Of a stretch of 64,000 bases of DNA, positions 53,454 through 63,805 are shown piece by piece. The position numbers and the translations under genes are program-made. Each line of letters opens with the position of its first letter. Position 1 is the first letter of the stretch. The notes under the pieces were generated by a model. That model saw only the letters and a list, made by a program, of their open reading frames with translations, searched no databases and was not told the origin of the DNA. This stretch comes from Enoplolaimus lenunculus (Eukaryota > Nematoda > Enoplea > Enoplida > Thoracostomopsidae). The stretch covers positions 248,001 to 312,000 of the forward strand of contig JASANG010002862.1 in the NCBI GenBank assembly GCA_030248215.1. The letters are read 5' to 3'.

Positions 53454-56400
53454 GTAAGCAGTTTTTCTTTTCGGTTGTTTATTGTTTGATATCCGTAAAA
53501 ATTCTTAAAGATACGCTCATAAGCTTTGATTGGAAGTTACCACACATAATCGCAGTCAGGGTGCAGCCGGAATTCCGATTCCGATTGGAATTATTACTAT
53601 TATTGAAAACGAGTTCCGATTCCGATTACACAATCAGTCGGAAGTGGAGCTTTGAAATGTTAGTTTTAATTTCATTTGTTGTATTGCGTTGCATAAAAAT
53701 TTAGTATCATTTATGTATTAAATTGATTTCGATAAGTTAACATCAATAACTGACGGTTTAACTTTACAGATCCAGAAATCATCGCTGATTTCTTCGTGCG
53801 CCGTTTTTAAAAATGTTTGCTAGCCAACAGAAACCTTAAATCAATACTATATTTGTCCGTACGCTTTATCCGTGTACAGTCGCCAATTTTTTAGTTCTGA
53901 TTCCGACTACAATGCCGGTATAAGTGTATTCCAGTTCCGCTTTGCACCACGGGCTCCGTACGTATATATTAGAGATCACTTAATTTTAAAATCTGTGTTA
54001 TTCATGTTTGTGCTTTTCAGTTTGGTAAATAAGTATTTGCACGGGTAATGCCTTGTTTTAGCTGCATTTGGTTTAACGCCGGAGCAGAAACAAATACAAG
54101 AAGTTGCGACAAGTTTCGCCAAGAATGAGCTCGCGCCAAATATGCGCGACTGGGATGAGAAGGTTTGGTAATTAAAGCAGCATTTATACATAAGGTTCCT
54201 GTCTTGAATATAGTTATTTAATTAAAAAAGAACGAAATATCAGGATTGTGTTAGTTGCGTAATTACGTCGTGGACATATGTGTCGGAGAAAGGGATCGTC
54301 CCGACTGTGCAGTTCTGACATGGAGGTCCCACCGAGACCGGCGCTGTAAATAGCAGGCCCATGGATTCGGAGAAGTTTGGATTCGCGTTCCGGGGCGACC
54401 GCCTAAACAAGGAGGAATGTTGGTTGGCATACGTATGTGGTGTAACATGTGCATGTGCATAGTGTATGTAGTGAAAGACGCATACATACACGTGCACATA
54501 TATAGTAGATACGTACTTAAGAAAACTATAATATCGGCCGCGTGGTGTAATGGAAGTGCGCTTGAATCGCGAGCGATAGGTATGAGGTTCCATTTTCGGC
54601 GTTTCCATATTTTTAGGAAAAATTAAGCGGGAAAAATATTATCATTTTAGTTATGAACCGGGACTTCAGACCTTTTTATTAAGCTGCTGGAAAAGCGGGT
54701 TACAGTAGGTTTCGAACTAGTGACCTTCTGCATGTCAGGCAGATGCTTTTACCACTGCGCCACGCAGCCCGCCTGTTCAACTATGCTGCCTACAAGCATT
54801 CTATGCAATGTGCAATGCGTATATTGTATATACACCAGGACAAGCTTGGCTCACATGCTTACATACCAGGGTGCAAAGCGGAACTGGATTATTCCGAAAT
54901 CGTAATCGGAACTGGAAACTTATACCGGAATTGTAATCGAAATCGAAACTAGCAATTTTGTGACTGTAACTGTGCGGATAATTTGTAGACAAATATTAAA
55001 GGTGTCTGTTGTCCTGCAGGAATTTTCAAAAAGGTAGTAAATCTAAACTACAATCACTTGTTCATACGTTAGCTCATGGAAATCAATTTAATGGATAAAT
55101 AATGCAGAATTTTTATGCAACGTATCACAATTATAAGTAGGATTAACATTAAAATTTCAAAATTCGTGCTCCGATTGATTGTGCAATCGGAATTCTAATC
55201 GGAATTCCGATTGCAACCTGTTACATACCACAATTTTCAACAAGCATAGCTCACATGCTTACATGCCCAATTTTCGGCAAGGTCGTCCCTTGACCGTTCA
55301 CCCTGCCCTGTTTTCGGATGGGTACCAAGTGCGGCAATTTGCCATTGCGTCCATGGAGAAGCCCCCATGTCAGTCTAGGTAGGAACCGGTGCTTCAACGT
55401 TTTTACTACGCAACTGGAGAAGCGGATAAACATTGTTGCTTGGAAACGTGACATTCTTCATCAGAAAAGTTGTCCTTAGAAATTGTTATTGCTTAGTTTT
55501 TATATTTAAGGAAACGTTCCCTATAGATGCGTTACGAAAGGCCGCCGAAATTGGTTTCGCCGCAATTTATTGCAGTGACCGTACGGGAGGCAGTGGACTT
55601 TCGCGTCTTGATGCTGCTATTATATTTGAAGCCCTTGCTCAGGGCTGCGTTAGTACGACTGCGTATATTAGTATACACAAGTTAGTTAATAGCTGTATGT
55701 ATATGCTTGTTTAAAAACGATTGTCGCAAAAAGTATACATTTTCTAGTTGTTTACTTTATAAACAAGTACTAAAGCACTAAATATGTAATAGAATTAAAT
55801 TAGTTTATCTAAATCTTCATCTAAATTTAAATGATTCTGCCTGATTTTGGCTTCCAGTCGGACGTAGTATTGAGCTACAAGTTTTGTTTTCTGTCTTAGC
55901 TGTTAGTTTAATCATACTTCAATATCAGTGGTCTATACCGTTTTGACAAAAACTTCATTTATATATAGCATGTGCGCTTGGATGATAGACGAATTTGCAA
56001 GCGAATCGCTTTGCCAACAATGGGTTCCACAATTAGCAACAATGGCTGTTTTTGCCAGTTATTGCCTAACTGAACCAGGTAAGCATAGCGTTTTTCTGCA
56101 TGTGGTTTAGCATTTCGTGAAAAAATTCCTTCCGATTAAATTGTATACTTTCAAACATTTTTGATTTGCTCTCAATAATACTCAACGTTCTTACCTGTGT
56201 TTTTAATATAGGTAATAGCCTAATAGCTTAATACTCGAATTAGAAGTTGGCTAGTCTTTGTTGTTTTAACATTTTTTATTTTTTGTTTTTTTTTAAACAA
56301 ATGATTTTTCTTTTTAGATTCTGGCAGTGATGCAGCATCTCTAAAGACAACTGCAATCAAGGACGGTTGTAATTACGTGATTAACGGGTCCAAAGTTAGT

Positions 56401-59400
56401 ATCTCTCACAGCACAGTGACATTTCCTTAAAATGACAGAAGTTAAATTAATAAAATTAGTATACTAGAAAGAAAACACAAGTAATACTCGAACTCTTGTT
56501 GAAACAAAATTATAAAATCATACGGGGTAAAGTAATGCGTACTGCATTATCGTGATTATCCGGCTTCGGTATGTTTTGGTATTCGGTTGCAACTTGGGTG
56601 TGTTGCGGTGTAAGATGTCTTTTCAAAGAGTATTGAACAACCAATGTCTTCATGGTTTTCACAGGCTAACATAATTAGTCTTGCAACACTGTATTAAAAA
56701 AAATAAAAGAATTTGTTATGTTTTGATGCTTTACAGGCATTTATAAGCGGGGCTTCGCAGTCTGGCATCTACCTCGTCATGTGTCGAACAGGTGACAGTT
56801 CACCGCAAGGCATTTCGTGCATTTTAGTTGAAGGGGACACACCTGGTGTAACATTTGGAAAGAAAGAGAAAAAGGTGCCATATATTTTCGCTGTATTTCA
56901 TATAGTTACAATTTTTTAATCGTTGTTTTTGTCGTGCAGACTCCTGAAAACGTCCCTTTCACGCTAGGTTCGCATTCTCAACTTTGTGTAGTTACCTGTT
57001 ACCAATTAATAATAGGTTGTTTTCAAGGCTGCGAAGAGGGGCAGGTGTAAATACTACGCTTTGATCGCATTTCTATAACCAGCTGTGCACTGGATACAAG
57101 TACAAGTTTTTGCAACTACAAGCTGTGTGAAACGATATTCGAAAAAAACTTGTACGATAAGTTTTATGTGGGTTTTAGCTCGGTTGGAATACTCATCCGG
57201 CTCGTATTGTAACATTCGAAAACGTTTGCGTTCCACAGACCAATCTTGTTGGCAGCGAAGGCGAAGGATTCCGTATTGCAATGAAAGGACTCAATGGAGG
57301 ACGGGTCAATATTGGTATGTGAAGAAACTGGGTGCGGCAGAATCCCAAAAAATATCAGAGCCGGATATTATATTATAGTCTTAGATTCGGACATAAAGTG
57401 CATATTTTAATACAGATTAAAAGGTGGTGTTATGTCGTTTCCTCATGTTTTAGTGTTAACTGTGGTTTCTGACCAACTTTGTTCAGCTATTATTTTGAAC
57501 AAAAAGTTAAATACTTTTGCGGAGAATGTGTTTCTTTGATACTCCATTTGTTTTAATTTCGATAGATACGTAAATGGTCTGTTGTTTCATTGAAAATTAA
57601 ACATATAGTTTATCAGTTTAGTAGTGGTGGTCAACAAAATTTTATTTATGATAAAATAATTTGTGTTGTATTAAATTTGGCTAAATGCAACAAATATTGA
57701 AAACAGGCCTCTTTCTTTGGATTAAATTACTTTAAAAATAAATCATTTATGTTTTATTATACATTTTAAGTGTTCATTTTGTAATACATTTTATATCTTG
57801 TTTTAGCTGCATGTTCATTAGGCGCGGCACAAGCAGCCCTAGAGCAAACTATCGAGTATCAAAAAGAAAGAACACAGTTTGGAAAGCCTTTAGCCGATTT
57901 CCAGGTACTCGTTTTTATTATTTCTTGTTTTTTACTAAGATTATTTTGAATTTGAGAGTCATATTCTCAATAGTTGGCTTTAGGTTTTCAAACTAGAAAC
58001 ATGTGGTGGCTGTAGACCCCAAAATATGCATAGAAGTAGGGCATATCAAATGCAAAATACGTGAAAAAAATTTCGAAGCTAATAATTTTCTTAGTGTTGA
58101 ATGTACAGGATCCACTATCGACTGGTCAGATAGGTACTGCATATAATGCTCTGTTCTGAAGTGTACATTTTGCAAAATTCTGTTGGCAAACACGGTTTTA
58201 AGACTTGCATCAGCAAGTTGCAGCTGCTAGCTTTAGGTGAAAATACTGGCACCTGCAGATTGCAGCTGCGAGTTCTCGCCGCAAAAATTTCGGACTTGTG
58301 GTGAATCTGGCTGTATTAACAGTACGGGCTCTAAAGATGCTCCAGTTTTATATTCCTGGCGTTTATTTGGCTCAGGATTAGAACATTAGTTTAACTTATG
58401 TACGATTAAATAAGCTTTTGGAAGATGTCGTGCTGTTTTGTGTTTATCTGGTCTTTAAACGTTTTAGTTGTGACATGTTCGCTTACACCCGCGGGTGCAC
58501 GGTGCCCATGTTAAGGTCAACACCCGTAGGGCGGTTTCATGTCTGTTTGGATGATTGTTTTTAGAAGTTGCTGACATTATTTTTTTCAGTGGAATCAATT
58601 CAAATTAGCAGAAATGGCAACGCAACTCGTGACGTGTCGTCTTCTGACTAGAACAGCAGCGCAATCATTGCAATCAAATTCTCCTTCCGCTGTTGCATTG
58701 TGCAGTATGGCAAAACTGCATGTTACTGATCGGTGCTTTGAAGTATGTGAAACGTTGTTGCGTCCCTTGAAACTGGAGGTCAGGGGGTGCTGCAACGCAA
58801 CCCAAAGGAAAGTAAAAACTGCTGCTACTGCACCACATTCTCAGTATATGTATGAAGGTCAGGGGGCTGCAACCCCCCCCCCCCTCGAGAAAGTAAACCT
58901 CCTGTACTACACCACATTCTCAGTATATATTATATATAAATATATATTATATATACTCATATATTCGGCTGTGCGAATGTAAACAGGATTGCATATGTTT
59001 GCACTCTTGGCATATTGCTGTCCCGGGACAATGGGACGACTTTTATCGTAACATGTGCCAGAAAAGTTATCAGATTGATTTTTTGTCTTTTTAGATCGTT
59101 AATCAAGCGTTACAAATGCATGGCGGATACGGTTATTTATACGATTTTCCAATTCAGCAGTATTTTCGTGACATTCGTGTACATCAGATACTAGAAGGTA
59201 AGCAGTCTTTTCGTTGTTAACTGGTGGTATGTGCTATAGCAATTTGGAAATGTGTGCCTCTTTCTGTTGGAATACGGAGATTCTGCTGCGAGAATTTGCA
59301 TGTAAATTTGCCTAAATTGCCAAAGTTCTATTAATTGTTTGGGATAACTCATAATGCTAAAGCGCAAGGTAGGGAGCAAAATTTTGTTATTCTTAGAATC

Positions 59401-59584
59401 CTAATTCTGCATGTTTCTAGCGGTTTGCTAATGAGGTATGTATGGTTATATTCTTTAAATGCATTTACTATTTAATTGCCGGGCGAAGAAAAATGAACAT
59501 AGATTGTTTTTGAAAGGGTAATATTGTACTTTAGGGACTAATGAAGTTATGCGTATGGTGATATCTAAAGATCTGTTGAAATAG
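53354..59584 (+). CDS. ACAD8: isobutyryl-CoA dehydrogenase, mitochondrial
   Basis: FAD-dependent acyl-CoA dehydrogenase converting isobutyryl-CoA to methacrylyl-CoA in valine breakdown in the mitochondrial matrix, passing electrons to ETF. Eleven exons (53354-53453, 54062-54162, 55511-55680, 55969-56078, 56318-56394, 56737-56874, 57179-57314, 57807-57904, 58590-58742, 59095-59197, 59535-59584) total 1236 nt, 411 residues (human 415). The N-terminus ([20 protein letters not shown]) is Arg-containing and non-acidic, fitting a transit peptide. ACAD8-specific stretches: [88 protein letters not shown]. The catalytic base is the Glu of HQILEGTNEVMR. No defect seen. Confidence 0.95.
53454..54061 (+). 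other. ACAD8 intron 1
   Basis: Mostly a CAGGGTGCAGCCGGAATTCC element (53557 to about 53951). Confidence 0.65.
53557..53951 (+). mobile_element. CAGGGTGCAGCCGGAATTCC element
   Basis: Left end with iterated TTCCGATTCCGA. The right end TTCCGCTTTGCACCACG is diverged. No clear target duplication. Confidence 0.6.
54062..54162 (+). CDS. ACAD8: ACAD8 exon 2
   Basis: Encodes [20 protein letters not shown] and [12 protein letters not shown], the start of the mature enzyme. Confidence 0.93.
54538..54612 (+). mobile_element. tRNA-Arg-like SINE head or tRNA relic
   Basis: GGCCGCGTGGTGTAATGG resembles the 5' half of tRNA-Arg. The following part has a weak box B (AGGTTCCATTTTCGG) and no clean cloverleaf. 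Confidence 0.45.
54640..54773 (-). mobile_element. tRNA-derived SINE
   Basis: Minus strand: GGGCTGCGTGGCGCAGTGG (box A), a good anticodon stem TCTGC/GCAGA with loop CTGACAT, box B AGTTCGAAACC, but a mispaired T stem. The body AAAAAGGTCTGAAGTCCCG matches the 33473-33600 copy. Confidence 0.7.
54867..55220 (+). mobile_element. hAT-like MITE, CAGGGTGCAAAGCGGAA variant
   Basis: CAGGGTGCAAAGCGGAACTG to ATTCCGATTGCAACCTG, flanked by ttacatac on both sides (8 of 8). GGAATT/CGTAATCGGAA words at both ends. Confidence 0.86.
55511..55680 (+). CDS. ACAD8: ACAD8 exon 3
   Basis: Encodes [20 protein letters not shown] and [20 protein letters not shown], through TAYISIH. Confidence 0.95.
55969..56078 (+). 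CDS. ACAD8: ACAD8 exon 4
   Basis: Encodes [20 protein letters not shown] and [10 protein letters not shown], entering the FAD/substrate-binding middle domain. Confidence 0.95.
56318..56394 (+). CDS. ACAD8: ACAD8 exon 5
   Basis: Encodes [20 protein letters not shown] and INGSK. Missed by ORF scanning because of its length. Confidence 0.94.
56395..56736 (+). other. ACAD8 intron 5
   Basis: No feature recognised. Confidence 0.6.
56737..56874 (+). CDS. ACAD8: ACAD8 exon 6
   Basis: Encodes [20 protein letters not shown] and VTFGKKEKK. Confidence 0.95.
56875..57178 (+). other. ACAD8 intron 6
   Basis: No feature recognised. Confidence 0.6.
57179..57314 (+). CDS. ACAD8: ACAD8 exon 7
   Basis: Encodes [20 protein letters not shown] and [20 protein letters not shown]. 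Confidence 0.94.
57315..57806 (+). other. ACAD8 intron 7
   Basis: AT-rich, no feature recognised. Confidence 0.6.
57807..57904 (+). CDS. ACAD8: ACAD8 exon 8
   Basis: Encodes [20 protein letters not shown] and [13 protein letters not shown]. Confidence 0.95.
57905..58589 (+). other. ACAD8 intron 8
   Basis: No feature recognised. Confidence 0.6.
58590..58742 (+). CDS. ACAD8: ACAD8 exon 9
   Basis: Encodes [20 protein letters not shown] and [18 protein letters not shown]. Confidence 0.95.
58743..59094 (+). other. ACAD8 intron 9 with tandem duplication
   Basis: About 80-bp units at 58779-58855 and 58858-58927 share GGTCAGGGGG and ACCACATTCTCAGTATAT. The second has a run of about 12 C. Confidence 0.65.
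59095..59197 (+). CDS. ACAD8: ACAD8 exon 10
   Basis: Encodes [20 protein letters not shown] and [11 protein letters not shown] with the catalytic Glu. Confidence 0.95.
59198..59534 (+). other. ACAD8 intron 10
   Basis: No feature recognised. Confidence 0.6.
59535..59584 (+). CDS. ACAD8: ACAD8 exon 11
   Basis: Encodes [15 protein letters not shown] and stop TAG. Confidence 0.94.
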
Positions 59585-59929
59585 CGCCATGGTTATTTCT
59601 GTGTTGCTGTAATTGGAACATGTATTGTGAAATGTATATATGTAGTATCTATTACTAGTTGTTGATAAACATTGGGTCTGCGGCCCGGGTTACGGCCTTT
59701 GACGTCTCTACAGTGTAGTATGGTATTTATTGGGGATGTTTGTAGAATTATATACCGGTAGTATTGTCATTCCAGAACTGTTGCGGTTGTAGTGTACCCT
59801 GTAGACCGGTAGAATTATTTATTTTTTGAGTTCGCTGTTATTGTCATATTGTTTAATACATTAAATTATAGCGTTGTTAATTTAGTTGAGCACTTAAACC
59901 TATGCCGAAATTTCGAATTCAAATAATCT

Positions 59930-59935
59930 AATAAA
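59930..59935 (+). terminator. ACAD8 polyadenylation signal candidate
   Basis: AATAAA about 345 nt after the stop, the first canonical signal on this strand. Confidence 0.45.
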
Positions 59936-60455
59936 TTTTCGTCCGTGGAAGTTTCTTACCTTAAAAATTCGTCGCCATTAACATTTTACGAATGTTGTGC
60001 AGAAATGGTGCAAAACATTAATGCCGAGAAGGGTTTTAGCGTTAATGGGATCGAACCGTTTATAGCTGGACTGTAAACGAACTGGTGCGCTTTTAAATTA
60101 TATTTTTGGTTAGGTTACTTTGAAACCTTTCGTTTAGAAACGCTTCTACAGTTACGGACACCTGACATTCTCCTCTTGAAGTCTGTTCCGTATTCGTAAA
60201 CACATAGCACTTAGCGATAGGAGTTCATACTGACGAACATCATCACCAACTGGTGATAGGCGCTACACTAATTTGAAAATACTGGCTGAACCAGCTTCTA
60301 CCAAACTCACTGTTTGCGACCGCGTGGTGCAGTTCAGGATACCGAAACGCGACCTCCGATTGAGGAAAAATTGTTCTTAAATTGTTAAGATTAGCATTTA
60401 GCAAATTTAACGTCATTAAAATCTTTTTTGTTCTTATTCCAATATGTATTACTTT

Positions 60456-60789
60456 ACATAGTACAACCGAAGGTCTGCTTCCGACTTCGGCAGAAAATCT
60501 TCCTCCGGCTCCGGTAGAATTTTTTCCGGAGGTTCCGGCAATTTCCGTAGTAAAATTTTGCAAAACTTACCTGTTTCGCGCGTTTCGCTTTACTTTTGTT
60601 AAAGAATTTCCGAAATTTCGCGGAAATTAGCTTAAAACCAAACAACTTAATCACATATTACAGCTATTGGGTAAAATTTACTAATTAACCATCATTTTTA
60701 CTACCTATTCTCGCGTAACCTCCGGCTTCGGTAAGTTTCGTTCATCTCCGGCTTCAGCTCCGGTATTTTTCACGTCCTGTTGCACCCTG
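60456..60789 (-). mobile_element. CAGGGTGCAACAGGACGTG element, CCGGAG words
   Basis: Right end TGTTGCACCCTG with CGGCTTCAGCTCCGG beside it. The left end ACAACCGAAGG is worn. Same layout as 63806 onward. Confidence 0.6.
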
Positions 60790-62721
60790 ACTATTTACCT
60801 ACTATTGCATCTTGAGTGCCATGTTTTTGCCGTTCTAAATTTTTGATGGGTACAGTCAGGATATTGTTGAAATTTGAGTTTTTGCTATTAAATCACGGTG
60901 TCGAAAATTTAGGCAAAAAAACTTCTAGAATATTATTCAAGTACAGGTTTAAATTCTACGACGAATACAAAACAATGATTCAGAAACACCGCATTGTATT
61001 CATCGGTTTTAATGGAATAACAAAAGCGGCGTTAAAAGTAGTAAACTTGCTTTAGTTTTGCTGTTCTTTGGCTTAAAATATTTTCTGTCGTTTTTTTCGA
61101 AACTTCTATATTCCAAAATGTTTCATACCAAAAATAGTGTAATACTGTTTGAGACTTGTATGAATACTAAACCCAGTGAGCAGAATACAACCGGACTCTT
61201 TGTCTCCGACTCCGGCAGAAACTCAGCACCTGGCTCGGTCCATAAATATTTGTCGGAGGTTCCAGCAATTTCGGTATTAAAATTATTCGTTATTTCCTAA
61301 AAATTATACACCTTAAAATAGGTTGGTTTCAAGCTAAGGGGCATTTTTGAACGCTTTAATTGCTGAAATTTCCTAAAAACGAGCTTTATAAACATTTTCC
61401 AATATTGATACTCTGGTATCACCTCGGGCCTTCGGTTCAGGCTCATTCTCCAGGGTCATTTATTGACTTCCGCCTCCGTTTTTTGCACCTTCGATTGCAC
61501 GCTGGCTCTAAGAGTCTTCCTTATAAACCCGTTAAACTTACTCTAGTGACCCGAATACGAGAGGGAGTAATAAGAGAGGGGTCCCCATTTTGAGTCCCAA
61601 ACAATAGGAGTCCGTATCCCTAAATAAGAGTTCGTAAGCGGTTGAGTTCCAAACATTAAAGTATATATACTTAAGTTTTGAAAGTGCAATCCTAAAGTAT
61701 AACCTTTTATAGCTCAAGTTTTTGATTCAAGACAAATGATCGTTTAATTCAATGGATTGTTGCAATACCGCCCCAATACCGAAATATCAGTCTTACGGCC
61801 CTGTCCTTATACATTGACCGCTATGCCGCAGTATTTTTGTGAATCACGGAAGCAACGGTTGTGTACAGAAGTAAAAAAATTTTAATTCAATTTTGTAATT
61901 GAAAATTTTTTAATTGACACAATTTGTAATTCTACGTTTAAGCAGTACCATATAGAACGCTTCACGAAAATTTTGCTGCGGAGGCGGTGGGGAGCGAATT
62001 CACGACTTTAATTAGAAAACTTGACGTAGTTGATATGTCTTGCCCAAAAGTGATAATGACAAAAATGATGGGTGTTAGGTCCAACTAACGAAGGGTGACA
62101 GATCGCTGGTTAAAAATAAGCATCAGTGCGTAACCAAATAACATCGGGGCGGCCACTTGAGAGACCAATTAGTTGTGCACATAAATAATTGCATAGTATA
62201 ACCGCTGCACAACATAATAGCGATTACTTGGCGTAAGATTTAGACTAACAAATTTAAGGCTGGCTTAGGCTAACAGCTTAGGCCTAATTTTAGAATTACC
62301 ATTATTCAGCTAGCTTGCGGTTAGGAATACACTGAATAATATATACGCTCCCAAGTGGCTGACCGCGCCGTATGACACAGAATAAATTATGGTTGTGGAA
62401 ACAAGTGGCACTAGCCGTAATCTTAGATTTTCTTACATCAAGCCGACACCCGGCTTGTGATCTATGAACCGAAAATATGATCAAAGCGGTTACTTAAACC
62501 AGCAATATATACCTGTGGAAATTAGAATTATTGGTTAAGTAAGGAAATACGCGGCGCCTTTTGTGAAACAAACAAGCAAAAAGTTATTATAAAAAAGCAG
62601 CACAAAAATTTCCGGTCGCAAATGAGCGCAATTGATTTCATATCACATTTTCGGTGCTTAGAGATATTGCAGTTGTTGGTTGATACTGTCTTCGAGGTTA
62701 ATATTTCTTGAATTAAGTTAA

Positions 62722-63076
62722 CTATAAGCAAATGTATGGAACAGGGCTGTAACAATAACATATTAAAGCTTATTCACAAGCCTAAAGGTTGCGCTATACT
62801 CGTTGCGAACCGCCGGACGCCGCGACGCGCTGAACGCCGCCGGACGACGGTCCGCAGACGAGCGACGGTGTCCGCTGACGTTCGTCGGTGCGTGGCAGCA
62901 CGCAGCGGTGTCGGGCTTAGTAAAGTATAGCGCAACCCTATGCTTAAACCTAAGCGTAAAAATGATCTTACATCTAAGCCTAAGGCCTAAAGCAAAAAAA
63001 TTGTTTAAAACTTAAGCTTACTCTATATGGCTGCCCCACAGAGAAACGTTCTGCCCCTGATCTTTACATGAGTCAT
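62722..63076 (+). mobile_element. telomere-like MITE, interrupted
   Basis: TGTATGGAACAGGGCTGTAAC and AAGCCTA on the left. CTTAAACCTAAGCG, AAACTTAAGCTTAC and CTGATCTTTACATG on the right. Split by the GC-rich MITE 62786-62938. Confidence 0.7.
62786..62938. mobile_element. GC-rich MITE nested in a telomere-like MITE
   Basis: AGGTTGCGCTATACT to AGTATAGCGCAACCC with flanking TA. The CG-dense interior contrasts with the AT-rich host element. Confidence 0.78.
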
Positions 63077-63294
63077 TTTAAAGATTATTTGCCAAAAACG
63101 AGTTTATGAAATGAATTCCAACACAATTGTAGTGTTTTGGTCGATCAAAGTTTAGCTTACGATATTTTGGTTCCAAAAATTAACCAACAAAATCCAATCA
63201 GATCAGGTCTCAGAAGATTTAACTCATAAGACCTCCTTAATATACGAAACGCTTATGCTTAAAAGTTAATATATCTGAAAGCCGTTATTGACAA

Positions 63295-63483
63295 ATGCCG
63301 AACCCTGATAACGAATCAATGTGCCTTGTATGGCATCGGACATTTAACGATTTATTTCTCGATTACGTTTGGCCTTTGACATCCGTTCACAGATGGGACT
63401 TAGTTCCGGTCAACGGGAAACCGGAAGTCGGATTTAAATTGTACGAACATTTGGCTGCGGCAAAAGTTCGATTTTTGTGCACT
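63295..63483 (+). CDS. first exon of possible 3CxxC zinc-finger (RTP-type) protein, 3' partial
   Basis: ATG opens 63 codons ending FLCT at GTAAGT. The pattern WHRTFNDLF, then WDLVPVN, GFKLYEHLAAAKVRFLC resembles the start of the 3CxxC zinc-finger domain of receptor-transporting proteins (Trp, F..L, W.L, G...Y, A..RF.C), where the first zinc Cys would be the one in FLC. The remaining Cys pairs would be in exons beyond the window. Vertebrate RTPs help odorant receptors reach the membrane; a role here is inference. Confidence 0.45.
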
Positions 63484-63596
63484 GTAAGTTTTATGATTAT
63501 AATGCAATAAAAGAGTACATTTTTAATTTTGGTCGTCAACAATGTGATGTATTCGGGTAATGGTGTGTTGCACACTGTAAATTCCAGTGAGTTTTA

Positions 63597-63805
63597 CACT
63601 GCAAAAAATGGTGAGTCAAATTGACTCTCTCCGAAATAGGCTCTACGGGACTACACAAACTGAGTCAAATTCGACTCCGCCATTGTCAAACGTGTGATTT
63701 AGGGAGTCGAATTTGACTCTGGCGGAGTCGAGTTTGACTCAGTTTGTGTAGTCCCGTAGAGCCTATTTCGGAGAGAGTCAATTTGGCTGACCATTTTTTG
63801 CAGTG
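63597..63805. mobile_element. hairpin MITE with CACTGCAAAAAATGG ends
   Basis: Arms of about 86 bp are inverted copies with about 3 mismatches, around a 38-bp loop. GAGTCAAA/TTTGACTC words are iterated. Flanked by TA on both sides. Confidence 0.85.

Larger units (their letters stand above)
54163..55510 (+). other. ACAD8 intron 2
   Basis: Holds a pair of opposed tRNA-like SINE heads (54538-54773) and a hAT-like MITE (54867-55220). Confidence 0.7.
59585..63294. other. intergenic region between ACAD8 and the next gene
   Basis: Contains an ACAD8 polyadenylation signal candidate, a CCGG-type element (60456-60789), a possible relic with CCGGACTC/CCGACTCCGG words (about 61185-61510) and a nested telomere-like MITE (62722-63076). 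No supported gene. Confidence 0.65.

Noticed and set aside
54698-54773. tRNA-Val (GAC) gene on the minus strand
   Set aside because: The anticodon arm is good, but the T stem is mispaired and the following body is the SINE body.
60816-61055. 79-codon ORF between ACAD8 and the next gene
   Set aside because: AT-rich composition, flanked by transposon relics, no recognised motif.
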